Source of the DNA: DAOTUL01 sp034437435
GTDB taxonomy: Bacteria > Chloroflexota > Anaerolineae > Aggregatilineales > Phototrophicaceae
Length of the DNA: 31,246 nucleotides
Assembly (NCBI GenBank): GCA_964417785.1
Contig: CAYQJO010000021.1
Coordinates: 1 to 31,246 of the forward strand
Direction of reading: 5' to 3'
The stretch's first letter is position 1, and each line of letters begins with the position of its first letter. This document shows positions 1 through 7,607 of this stretch, piece by piece. The notes under the pieces were generated by a model. That model ran no database searches. It was not told the origin of the DNA and was given only the letters and a program-made list of their open reading frames with translations. The translations under genes were made by a program, and so were the position numbers.

Positions 1-96
1 GTAGTAATATTGCATATAGCTGTTGGGCAGGCGACCATAATCGCGTGCCAACCGGAACTGCCGTTTCACCCGGTTGGATACTTCGGCGCGTGCCAT
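1..96 (-). pseudogene. possible glycoside hydrolase family 4 fragment, cut by the window edge
   Basis: An open frame on the minus strand runs off the left edge directly downstream of the LacI gene. From an ATG at 96 it encodes about 32 residues ending in LPNSYMQYYY. This resembles the IP/LPxSYLxYYY stretch found in the middle of family 4 glycosidases such as 6-phospho-beta-glucosidases (CelF has LPCSYLLYYF). The frame is open further upstream, to a TGA inside the end of the LacI gene, and its codon use looks coding. A complete family 4 enzyme would have about 200 residues, including its NAD-binding domain, before this point, and there is no room for them. It is therefore either a remnant, a misassembly, or an unrelated gene starting here. 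No clear ribosome binding site precedes the ATG. The family call rests on one short motif. Confidence 0.3.
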
Positions 97-187
97 TTCC
101 GGCTCTCGTCCGTTCGTCCGTTTATGACCGTCGTAACTGGCCCTTTTGGGTGGAGTCAGGTCAAAGTGCGAATATGCCTGAATGGGC

Positions 188-1210
188 TTATTTTCTCGCA
201 ATTGCAGCCGTTGACGACCGGACAATCAGTCGAGCGGGGAGTGACTGTTGAAATGACTGAGATTGTTTGTCGCCGGAGTCTATACGGCTGGTCAACTGCT
301 CGACAGCCTGTCTCCCCAGGTCTTCAATGCTGAAGGCAACGGTGGTCAGGGGCGGATCAAAATAGGCCGCAAAGCTGATGTTGTCGCAGCCAACAACCGA
401 AAGATCATCCGGAACATTAAGGCCACGTTCGCGGAACGCCCGAATGATGCCAAATGCATTCATATCGTTGTGAGCGAACACAGCGGTCGGCGGTACAGCC
501 ATGTCCAGGAAATAACGACCGGCAGTGATGCCATCTTCCGGGTGTTCGCCGACGGCAATCACGAGTTCAGGGTCCAATGGTAGTCTATTTTCCGCAATCG
601 CACGTTGATACCCTGTGTATCTGCTCGGTTCATCTGGATTATGAACATTGCGGGCGGCATAAGCGATGCGCCGGTGTCCCAGGTCGAGCAGATGGCGTGT
701 AGCGATATAGCCCATTTCGACCTGATCACCGCTGATGTAGGGCAGGGTATCTGTCACATAATCCAGCACAATAGTGGGAATTGTCAGGTCGCTGAGCAGG
801 GCAATGGTGCTGGTTGTCGGATCATGGTCGCCGCTGGGAACATACATGATGCCTGCGACCCGATTGGCGACTAATTGAGCCAGGTAGCGTTGAGTCCGGG
901 TCTGGCTGTCACCCGAATTGCAGACCATCACCACATACCCAAATCCATCACAGGCGTTTTCGATTACTCGTGCAATCTCACCATAAAACGGGTTGGCTGT
1001 GTCGGGGACAATCAGCCCGATAATGGTGGTTTGCTGGCGGCGTAGACTCTGGGCAACGGCGTTCGGTTGGTAACCGAGTGCTTTAATCGCATCCAGGACA
1101 CGCTGACGAGTTGCAGCGGAGATGGATCGTGGTCCGTTGTTGATGACATAGGAAACAGTCGATTCGGACACTCCCGCGTACTGAGCGACCTGCTTGCGTG
1201 TGATCGCCAT
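188..1210 (-). CDS. LacI/GalR family transcriptional repressor
   Basis: A 340-residue cytoplasmic DNA-binding regulator of standard family length. The N-terminal helix-turn-helix (about residues 4-24, with the VAQYAGVSESTVSYVIN pattern) and hinge (NAVAQSLRR) are followed by a periplasmic-binding-protein-like effector domain starting at IIGLIVPDTANPFY. This domain includes the common HLLDLGHRRIAY segment and a C-terminal VVGCDNISFAAYFDPPLTTV segment. A GGAAGAG ribosome binding site sits just before the ATG. It is transcribed divergently from the family 5 transporter operon and most likely represses it, and perhaps itself, through the palindrome at 1264-1279. LacI proteins usually sense sugars, so the neighbouring transporter may carry an oligosaccharide rather than a peptide. 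The ligand cannot be told from the sequence. Confidence 0.93.
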   Translation of the reverse strand: MAITRKQVAQYAGVSESTVSYVINNGPRSISAATRQRVLDAIKALGYQPNAVAQSLRRQQTTIIGLIVPDTANPFYGEIARVIENACDGFGYVVMVCNSGDSQTRTQRYLAQLVANRVAGIMYVPSGDHDPTTSTIALLSDLTIPTIVLDYVTDTLPYISGDQVEMGYIATRHLLDLGHRRIAYAARNVHNPDEPSRYTGYQRAIAENRLPLDPELVIAVGEHPEDGITAGRYFLDMAVPPTAVFAHNDMNAFGIIRAFRERGLNVPDDLSVVGCDNISFAAYFDPPLTTVAFSIEDLGRQAVEQLTSRIDSGDKQSQSFQQSLPARLIVRSSTAAIARK

Positions 1211-1263
1211 ATCTCTTCCATTACAAAACTTAACGAAATCTTAAATTGGATTTTACCGTATTC

Positions 1264-1279
1264 ATCGACACGAGTCGAT
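1264..1279. promoter_or_regulatory. LacI-type operator candidate
   Basis: ATCGACACGAGTCGAT is a 16-bp palindrome with one mismatched pair and a central CG, the usual layout of LacI-family operators. It lies in the 124-bp spacer between the divergent LacI gene and the binding-protein gene and abuts a TACAAT -10-like box at 1279-1284. A repressor bound here would block that promoter. No good -35 is visible. The core ACACGAGT recurs upstream of the second LacI gene. Confidence 0.55.
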
Positions 1280-1334
1280 ACAATGTTTCCTGTTGCACGT
1301 TATCCTCTGTCTACTATCAGCAAAGGCATTGCAC

Positions 1335-3287
1335 ATGAAACAAATTACCCGTTTTAGCCTGATCCTGGTGATGGCGCTGCTCATCGTGGTGGTTGCGCCT
1401 GTCAGCATGACTGCTGCCCAAAGTGAAGGTGTTTGCGAAACCTACAATGAAGCACCGATGCTGGCCGATCAAGTTGCCGCTGGCGAACTGCCGCCGGCTG
1501 CCGAGCGCCTGCCGGTGAATCCGCGTGTTGTCGAACCTGCCGAAGAAATCGGCCAGTACGGCGGCCAGATGTTTGACCTGTATAACGGTGGCCGCCTGGC
1601 GGAATTCCGTCAGTTCGGTTACGAAAACCTGGTCCGTTGGAGTGTTGATGGCAGCGAAGTCATCCCCAACATCGCCGAGGGTTGGGAAGTCAGCGAAGAC
1701 GGCACCACCTACACCTTCTTCCTGCGCGAGGGTCTGAAGTGGTCAGACGGTGAACTGTTCACGGCGGACGACATCGTCTTCTGGTGGGAACAGGTTGAGA
1801 CCAACACCGACATCTATCCCGGTGGCCCCTATTCTTACTTCGTGGTCGATGGCGAGCCGATGACCTTGACCAAGATCGATGATCTCACCGTTGAGTTCAA
1901 GTTCACCCAGCCCAATGGTTTGTTCCTGCAAAACCTGTCAGCTTCCTACGGTGTCCGCGTCACCCAGTTCCCCGAACACTACCTGAGCCAGTTCAGCATG
2001 GAACTGAATCCGGAAGGTGTGGCGGAGAGGATGGCCGCGGATGATTTCGATGAATACGGTCAGTGGTGGATCTCCAATGTCGGTTCCTACGGTCAGGAGG
2101 CTGAATACAACGATCCGAACCGTCCGTCGCTCCAGCCCTGGATTCCGACCGCGCCGTTCCTGGGTGAAGAACGCTTCACCTTTGTGCGTAACCCGTACTA
2201 TTTCAAGGTAGACCCGGAATGCAACCAGCTTCCCTATATTGATGAGCGCGTGTTCACCCTGGTCACCGATCCGGAAGTGGCTCTGCTGAAGACGATCGAC
2301 GGCGAGGACAGCTTCTCCAACCGTGAAGTCAGCCAGCCGCCCAACCGTGCGGTTTACTTCGACAACATGGAATCGGGCAACTATCGTTTTGTCGGTGTGG
2401 TTAACAGCGACTTCAATAGCATGCTGCTGCACCTGAAGCTGAACCACCCAGACGAAGAAATTGCCAGCATCCTACAGGACAAGAACTTCCGCATTGGTCT
2501 GTCGCACGCGATGGACCGCCAGACTGTGATTGACACTATCTACATCGGCCAGGGTATGCCGCACCAGCAGGCCCCGCGCCCTGAGTCGCCGTTCTACAAC
2601 GAGCGCCTGGCGACCCAGTACACCGAATTTGATGTTGATGCCGCCAACGCTGCGCTGGACATGGTGCTGCCGGAAAAAGACAGTGACGGTTTCCGCCTGC
2701 TGCCCAGCGGTGAGCGTTTTACCTTCAACGTTGTTGTCAACCAGGGCTTCCGCCCCGACTGGGTTGACGTGATGCAGATCGTTGAGCGCAACTGGGAAGA
2801 AGTCGGTATCGACATTACCCCGGTCGTGGTTGGTGATGACGTCTGGCGCGTTCGCGCTCAGGATGACGACATCCACGCCTATGTGTGGGCGGGTGAAAAC
2901 GGCACCGGTTTGCTGCCGCTGGTGGCTGCTGGTGGGTATACACCGGAAGCGGCCTTTGGCTGGCGTGCCTGGGAAACCCAGCGTCTGAACCCCGATGCCG
3001 AACTGACTGCTGAACCGGTTGAACCGCCGGCTGAACTTCAGCGCCAGTACGAGATTCTGGAAGAACTGCGCCAGGCTGTCATGCCGGAAGCTCAGGCCGA
3101 CCTGATGAACGAACTGCTGGAACTCTCCGCTGACCAGTTCTTCACCATCGGTCTCAGCCTGCCGCAGGGTGACTACCGCGTGGTGAGCAACCGCGTGCGC
3201 AACGTACCCGATCCGGTCATCGCTGGCTGGCTTTACCCCGGTCCGGCTCCGGCTAACTTCGAAACCTTCTTCATCGCTGAAGAGTAA
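1335..3287 (+). CDS. ABC transporter substrate-binding protein, family 5 (peptide/oligosaccharide)
   Basis: A 650-residue extracytoplasmic binding protein of the DppA/OppA (SBP family 5) type. The start at 1335 (MKQITRF) gives a normal Sec signal: a basic start, a hydrophobic core to about residue 26, and cleavage near TAAQ. An AAAGG lies about 8 bases upstream. The longer frame from 1293 would put 14 odd residues before the signal. Family hallmarks include VIPNIAEGWEVSEDGTTYTF, the LREGLKWSDGELFTADDIVFWWE segment, and FRIGLSHAMDRQTVID. No lipobox cysteine is present. It heads the operon with two permeases, a double ATPase and a PHP hydrolase. Family 5 proteins bind peptides, but also cello- and xylo-oligosaccharides in many thermophiles and Chloroflexota. 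The adjacent LacI regulator favours a sugar ligand, which is an inference. Confidence 0.93.
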   Translation: MKQITRFSLILVMALLIVVVAPVSMTAAQSEGVCETYNEAPMLADQVAAGELPPAAERLPVNPRVVEPAEEIGQYGGQMFDLYNGGRLAEFRQFGYENLVRWSVDGSEVIPNIAEGWEVSEDGTTYTFFLREGLKWSDGELFTADDIVFWWEQVETNTDIYPGGPYSYFVVDGEPMTLTKIDDLTVEFKFTQPNGLFLQNLSASYGVRVTQFPEHYLSQFSMELNPEGVAERMAADDFDEYGQWWISNVGSYGQEAEYNDPNRPSLQPWIPTAPFLGEERFTFVRNPYYFKVDPECNQLPYIDERVFTLVTDPEVALLKTIDGEDSFSNREVSQPPNRAVYFDNMESGNYRFVGVVNSDFNSMLLHLKLNHPDEEIASILQDKNFRIGLSHAMDRQTVIDTIYIGQGMPHQQAPRPESPFYNERLATQYTEFDVDAANAALDMVLPEKDSDGFRLLPSGERFTFNVVVNQGFRPDWVDVMQIVERNWEEVGIDITPVVVGDDVWRVRAQDDDIHAYVWAGENGTGLLPLVAAGGYTPEAAFGWRAWETQRLNPDAELTAEPVEPPAELQRQYEILEELRQAVMPEAQADLMNELLELSADQFFTIGLSLPQGDYRVVSNRVRNVPDPVIAGWLYPGPAPANFETFFIAEE

Positions 3288-3298
3288 AAACCATCTAC

Positions 3299-3329
3299 CA
3301 GGGCTGCCTACCATCGGCGGGCAGTCCTG
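3299..3329 (+). terminator. hairpin between binding protein and permease (attenuator-like)
   Basis: A 10-bp stem with one G-U pair (CAGGGCTGCC with GGCAGTCCTG) and an 11-base loop is followed by CCGTTTT at 3331-3336. It starts 12 bases after the binding-protein stop codon and ends before the permease ribosome binding site (AAGGGG, 3337-3342). It probably acts as a partial terminator or a 3' mRNA stabiliser, so that the binding protein is made in excess over the membrane parts. Confidence 0.6.
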
Positions 3330-3347
3330 CCGTTTTAAGGGGCCTGT

Positions 3348-4334
3348 ATGGTACAGTACATCATTAAACGAATCTTCTATATGATTCCCACGCTTCTCGC
3401 CATCTCCATCGTCTCCTTCATCGTCATCAATCTCCCCCCTGGTGACTTTGTAGATCGTCTAGTGGCTGAGCGGCGGCAGGCGGGTGAAGCCATCACGCCG
3501 GAAGAAGAGCGCGGCCTGCGCGAGGTCTACGGTCTCGATCAATCCATGATCGTGCAATATGGCGATTGGATTTCCGGCATTGTGCTGCGAGGTGATTTTG
3601 GCATGTCGCTGCGCTGGAACATGCCGGTCGAGAATCTAATCTGGCAACGTATTGCCCTGACTTTCGCGCTTTCCTTTTCGAGTTTGGTGTTTGTCTGGTT
3701 GGTGGCAATTCCTATCGGTACGTATTCTGCTGTGCAGCAGTACTCCATCGGCGATTATATTGCGACCTTCATCGGTTTCATGGGTCTGGCGATACCAAAT
3801 TTTCTGATCGCGCTGGTGCTGCTATATGTTTCGTTTAAGTATTTCGACCAGAGCGTGGGCGGGTTGTTTTCACCAGAGTATGTCGATGCGCCCTGGAGCC
3901 TCGATAAGGTCATGGATTTAATCAACCATATATGGATACCGATGGTGGTATTGGGAACCGCTGGTACCGCCAGCCTGATCCGCACACTTCGGGCGAATCT
4001 GCTGGACGAACTGCGCCGTCCGTATGTGACAACCGCTCGCACCAAGGGGCTGCCGGAATACTGGCTGCTCATCAAGTATCCACTGCGCCATGCCATGAAT
4101 CCGTTTGTGAGCAGTCTCAGCGATATTTTCGTCAATCTGGTTTCGGGGGCGACGATTGTATCGATTGTGTTGAGTTTGCAGACGACCGGTCCGCTCCTGT
4201 TCGACGCACTGCGACAGGAAGACATGTATCTGGCCGGGAGCGCTATCCTGCTGCTGAGTGTGCTGGCCGTAGCCGGGACGCTGTTCTCCGATATTATGCT
4301 GGCATGGCTTGATCCACGTATCCGTTTCCGCTAG
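3348..4334 (+). CDS. ABC transporter permease, DppB type
   Basis: A 328-residue inner-membrane permease of the oligopeptide/dipeptide (DppB/OppB) class. It starts with the typical YIIKRIFYMIPTLLAISIVSFIVINLPPGD opening and has about six membrane spans. The EAA-type cytoplasmic loop contains YVTTARTKGL, which docks the ATPase. It ends with the family's WLDPRIRFR tail. An AAGGGG ribosome binding site sits 5 bases before the ATG. It is the second gene of the operon, after a hairpin-bearing spacer, and is followed 18 bases later by the DppC-type partner. It forms the channel with that partner. Confidence 0.95.
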   Translation: MVQYIIKRIFYMIPTLLAISIVSFIVINLPPGDFVDRLVAERRQAGEAITPEEERGLREVYGLDQSMIVQYGDWISGIVLRGDFGMSLRWNMPVENLIWQRIALTFALSFSSLVFVWLVAIPIGTYSAVQQYSIGDYIATFIGFMGLAIPNFLIALVLLYVSFKYFDQSVGGLFSPEYVDAPWSLDKVMDLINHIWIPMVVLGTAGTASLIRTLRANLLDELRRPYVTTARTKGLPEYWLLIKYPLRHAMNPFVSSLSDIFVNLVSGATIVSIVLSLQTTGPLLFDALRQEDMYLAGSAILLLSVLAVAGTLFSDIMLAWLDPRIRFR

Positions 4335-4352
4335 CGCAGAGGAATATGATCT

Positions 4353-5486
4353 ATGGCTGAGATTACGGCAGATGCCCTGTCGCAAGATGAGGGTCGGGAT
4401 GTCATTGTCGCCAGTCAGTGGCGGCTTATCTGGTGGAAGTTCAGGAAACACCGCCTGGCGATGCTGGGTGGTATTGTCACCATCATGATCTACATGGTGG
4501 CGATCTTCGCGGAATTCCTGGCACCGTTTGCACCAAATGAGTATGCCTCGAATTATACCTATGCGCCGCCGCAAACCCTGCATCTATTTGACCGTACCGA
4601 CAGTGGTGGCTGGCAACTGCGACCGTATGTCAATGGCTACACGGTTGAGATTGACTACAACGCGGGCCGCCGGAATTTCATCGTTGATCCTGAAGTCAAA
4701 CATCCCGTTGGCTTCTTCGTGAAAGGCTCCTCATATGAACTTTTAGGTTTGTTTGAGACCAACCTCCACTTGATCGGCCCGCTCAACCAGGGCGATCCAA
4801 TGTATCTACTCGGCGCGGATCGTCTTGGTCAGGATGTGCTGTCGCGTACAATCTATGGTACCCGTGTTTCGATGACGATAGGACTGGTGGGTGTGGGACT
4901 CAGTTTATTCTTCGGCATTCTACTGGGCGGCATATCGGGCTATTTCGGCGGTTGGATCGACAACCTGATCCAGCGTGTGATTGAATTCTTGCAGTCGATC
5001 CCGTCCATTCCGCTGTGGATTGGTCTGGCCGCTGCTATTCCAGTCAACGTGCCGCCGTTGCAGGTATACTTCCTGATTACCATCATCCTGTCTGTTATTG
5101 GCTGGACGGGTCTGGCGCGAGTGGTGCGCGGCAAATTCTACGCACTCAAAGCCGAGGACTTTGTGAAAGCGGCCCGGCTTGATGGCTGTAGCACGCTGCG
5201 GATCATCTTCCGGCATATGGTGCCATCGTTTATGAGCCACATCATCGCGGTCGTCACGCTGGCGATCCCCGGCATGATTATTGCGGAGACCTCGCTGAGC
5301 TTCCTCGGTATCGGCCTGCGGACCCCGGTGGTCAGTTGGGGTGTGCTGCTGCAAGAGGCCCAGAATATTCGTGCCATTTCGACCGCGCCCTGGTTGTTCT
5401 GGCCGGGTGTCGCAGTAGTTGTGTCTGTCCTGGCGTTGAACTTTCTGGGTGATGGGCTGCGTGATGCGGCTGATCCTTACGCATAG
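4353..5486 (+). CDS. ABC transporter permease, DppC type, with extended loop
   Basis: A 377-residue partner permease of the DppC/OppC class, about 75 residues longer than the classic form. After an N-terminal cytoplasmic stretch and the first membrane span, an extracytoplasmic insert of roughly 85 residues (about 60-145) runs from YAPPQTLHLFD to the canonical LLGADRLGQDVLSR motif. The rest is typical: GILLGGISGYFGGWID, the EAA-like FVKAARLDGCS loop, SLSFLGIGLRTPVVSWG, and the NFLGDGLRDAADPYA end. Similar YAPPT-type inserts are known in a DppC clade from thermophiles and Chloroflexota, so this is a lineage variant, not damage. It lies 18 bases after DppB and 12 bases before the ATPase gene. 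Confidence 0.94.
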   Translation: MAEITADALSQDEGRDVIVASQWRLIWWKFRKHRLAMLGGIVTIMIYMVAIFAEFLAPFAPNEYASNYTYAPPQTLHLFDRTDSGGWQLRPYVNGYTVEIDYNAGRRNFIVDPEVKHPVGFFVKGSSYELLGLFETNLHLIGPLNQGDPMYLLGADRLGQDVLSRTIYGTRVSMTIGLVGVGLSLFFGILLGGISGYFGGWIDNLIQRVIEFLQSIPSIPLWIGLAAAIPVNVPPLQVYFLITIILSVIGWTGLARVVRGKFYALKAEDFVKAARLDGCSTLRIIFRHMVPSFMSHIIAVVTLAIPGMIIAETSLSFLGIGLRTPVVSWGVLLQEAQNIRAISTAPWLFWPGVAVVVSVLALNFLGDGLRDAADPYA

Positions 5487-5498
5487 ATAGGCATACCG

Positions 5499-7607
5499 AT
5501 GAACAACGATCCGCTGTTAGAAATTAAAAACCTGCACACCCATTTCTTCACCGACGAGGGTGTGGTAAAAGCGGTGGATGGTGTCAATCTGACCATCCCG
5601 CGTGGAAAAACGCTGTGTGTTGTCGGCGAGTCCGGTTGTGGTAAGTCGGTTACGGCCCGTTCGATTGTGCAGGTTGTGGACCGCCCCGGTCGCATCGTTG
5701 ACGGTGAGGTCATCTTTCGCCCGCAGCCGGGGACGGTCATTGATCTGGCCGCGCTTGATCCACGCGGACGCGACATCCGTGCCATTCGCGGCAAAGACAT
5801 CACCATGATTTTCCAGGAACCCATGTCGTCGTTGTCGCCCTTGTATACCATCGGCAACCAGATTATCGAGGCGATCCGCTGGCATCTGCCGGTCTCGAAA
5901 CAGGAAGCCCGCCAGATGACCATTGACGCTCTGCGGCAGGTTGGGATTCCACGTCCGGGCGAACTGGTGGACGCTTACACCTTCGAGCTTTCCGGTGGTA
6001 TGCGCCAGCGGGCCATGATCGCGATGGCGCTGGTGTGTGAGCCAAAATTGTTAATTGCCGACGAGCCGACTACAGCGCTGGATGTGACGACCCAGGCCAA
6101 TATTCTCGACTTGATGCGCGATTTGCAGCAGCAGTTAGGCATGTCGATGATGTTCATCACCCATGATCTCGGTGTGGTGGCCGAGATCGCGGATGAGGTG
6201 GCGGTGATGTACCTCGGTGCCGTAGTGGAACGGGGATCGGTAAATGAGGTTTTCGCTGAGCCAAAGCATCCGTATACGCGGGCGCTGATGCGCTCGATTC
6301 CCAAACTATCTTTGCGTAAGCGTTCGCGCCTGGACGCCATTCGCGGCATTGTACCCCATCCGCTGAACCGTCCCGTCGGCTGTGCATTTCACACGCGCTG
6401 CGATTTCGCCGTTAGAGGGTTGTGCGATACCACCGTGCCACCATCGATTGAACTGGACGATGGCCGTGAGGTCCGCTGTTTAATCTACCGTGACGACCAG
6501 CCGATCCCGGCGGGTGATATGCGGCATCCGGATGAGGAAGCTGTCGCCAATGATGGGCGCGTCATCTCGGAAAAGACATTGTTGGAGGTGGATGGTCTGA
6601 AGACCCACTTCCCGATTACGTCTGGTTTCTTAAACCGGGTGGTAGGTCATGTCAAGGCAGTTGATGGTGTCTCGTTCGCGATCTATGAGGGTGAAACGCT
6701 GGGACTGGTAGGCGAATCGGGCTGTGGCAAGACCACCCTGGGCCATAGTATCATGCGTTTATATAAGCCGACGGCAGGTCACATGATCTATTCCAACGGC
6801 GGTGGCCCGGTCGATCTGGCCGAACTGAGCAGTGGTGAATTGAAGCGCTACCATCGTGAAATTCGCATGGTGTTCCAGGACCCGCACTCGTCATTGAACC
6901 CACGCCTGCCGGTGCTGGAAATCGTCGGGGAAGCGCTGAAAGTCAACGGGATCGCTAAAGGTAAGGCGTTAGAAGAACGAGTCAGCGAACTTCTACGCCG
7001 GGTCGGTCTGCGCCCGGAATACATCCGGCGCTATCCGCACGCCTTCAGCGGGGGTGAGCGCCAGCGGATTGGCATTGCCCGTGCGCTGGCACCTGAACCG
7101 CGTCTGGTGGTGGCTGACGAACCGGTCTCGGCGCTGGATGTATCCGTCCAGGCGCAGATTCTCAATCTACTCAAGGATTTGCAGGCTGAATTCGGTCTGA
7201 CCTATCTGTTTATCGCCCATGATCTGAGCGTGGTCGCCCATATCAGTGACCGGGTGGCAGTGATGTATGTCGGCAAAATCGTGGAACTGGCCCCGACCGA
7301 GGAATTATTTACCCATCCGCAGCACCCGTATACCGAGGCACTGCTATCGTCAGTGCTGATACCCGACCCACGTACTCGCCAGAACCCCGACCGTATCCGC
7401 CTGGAAGGTGATGTGGCTGACCCGGCCAATCCGCCATCCGGATGCGCGTTCCATCCACGCTGCCGTCATGCCCAGGATCGCTGCCGCGTCGAAACGCCCG
7501 TGCTGCGCGAAACCCGCGACGGTCATCTGGTGAGCTGCCACTACGCTGAAGATCTTGAACTTGCCGCTGTCACAATGCATGATTTCGATGAAAAGGATAT
7601 TCAATGA
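5499..7607 (+). CDS. fused double ABC ATPase, DppD-DppF type
   Basis: One 702-residue protein holds two complete nucleotide-binding subunits that are often separate. The N-half has Walker A GESGCGKS (43-50), signature LSGGMRQR, Walker B LLIADEPTTALD and the H-loop ITHD. The C-half has Walker A GESGCGKT (405-412), signature FSGGERQR, Walker B LVVADEPVSALD and H-loop IAHD. Each half ends with the oligopeptide-transporter C-terminal extension containing clustered cysteines (CAFHTRCDF and CAFHPRCRH), which in this family can bind an Fe-S cluster. It energises the permeases encoded just upstream. It overlaps the following hydrolase gene by 4 bases (ATGA), implying translational coupling. Confidence 0.96.
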   Translation: MNNDPLLEIKNLHTHFFTDEGVVKAVDGVNLTIPRGKTLCVVGESGCGKSVTARSIVQVVDRPGRIVDGEVIFRPQPGTVIDLAALDPRGRDIRAIRGKDITMIFQEPMSSLSPLYTIGNQIIEAIRWHLPVSKQEARQMTIDALRQVGIPRPGELVDAYTFELSGGMRQRAMIAMALVCEPKLLIADEPTTALDVTTQANILDLMRDLQQQLGMSMMFITHDLGVVAEIADEVAVMYLGAVVERGSVNEVFAEPKHPYTRALMRSIPKLSLRKRSRLDAIRGIVPHPLNRPVGCAFHTRCDFAVRGLCDTTVPPSIELDDGREVRCLIYRDDQPIPAGDMRHPDEEAVANDGRVISEKTLLEVDGLKTHFPITSGFLNRVVGHVKAVDGVSFAIYEGETLGLVGESGCGKTTLGHSIMRLYKPTAGHMIYSNGGGPVDLAELSSGELKRYHREIRMVFQDPHSSLNPRLPVLEIVGEALKVNGIAKGKALEERVSELLRRVGLRPEYIRRYPHAFSGGERQRIGIARALAPEPRLVVADEPVSALDVSVQAQILNLLKDLQAEFGLTYLFIAHDLSVVAHISDRVAVMYVGKIVELAPTEELFTHPQHPYTEALLSSVLIPDPRTRQNPDRIRLEGDVADPANPPSGCAFHPRCRHAQDRCRVETPVLRETRDGHLVSCHYAEDLELAAVTMHDFDEKDIQ

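Noticed and set aside
1293..1334. Upstream start for the first binding protein
   Set aside because: It would place 14 extra residues before a textbook signal peptide; the ATG at 1335 has a better-placed purine-rich site.
2472..3314. 280-codon minus-strand frame opposite the family 5 binding-protein gene
   Set aside because: Antisense to a confident gene and would overlap the junction hairpin; no ribosome binding site or family features.
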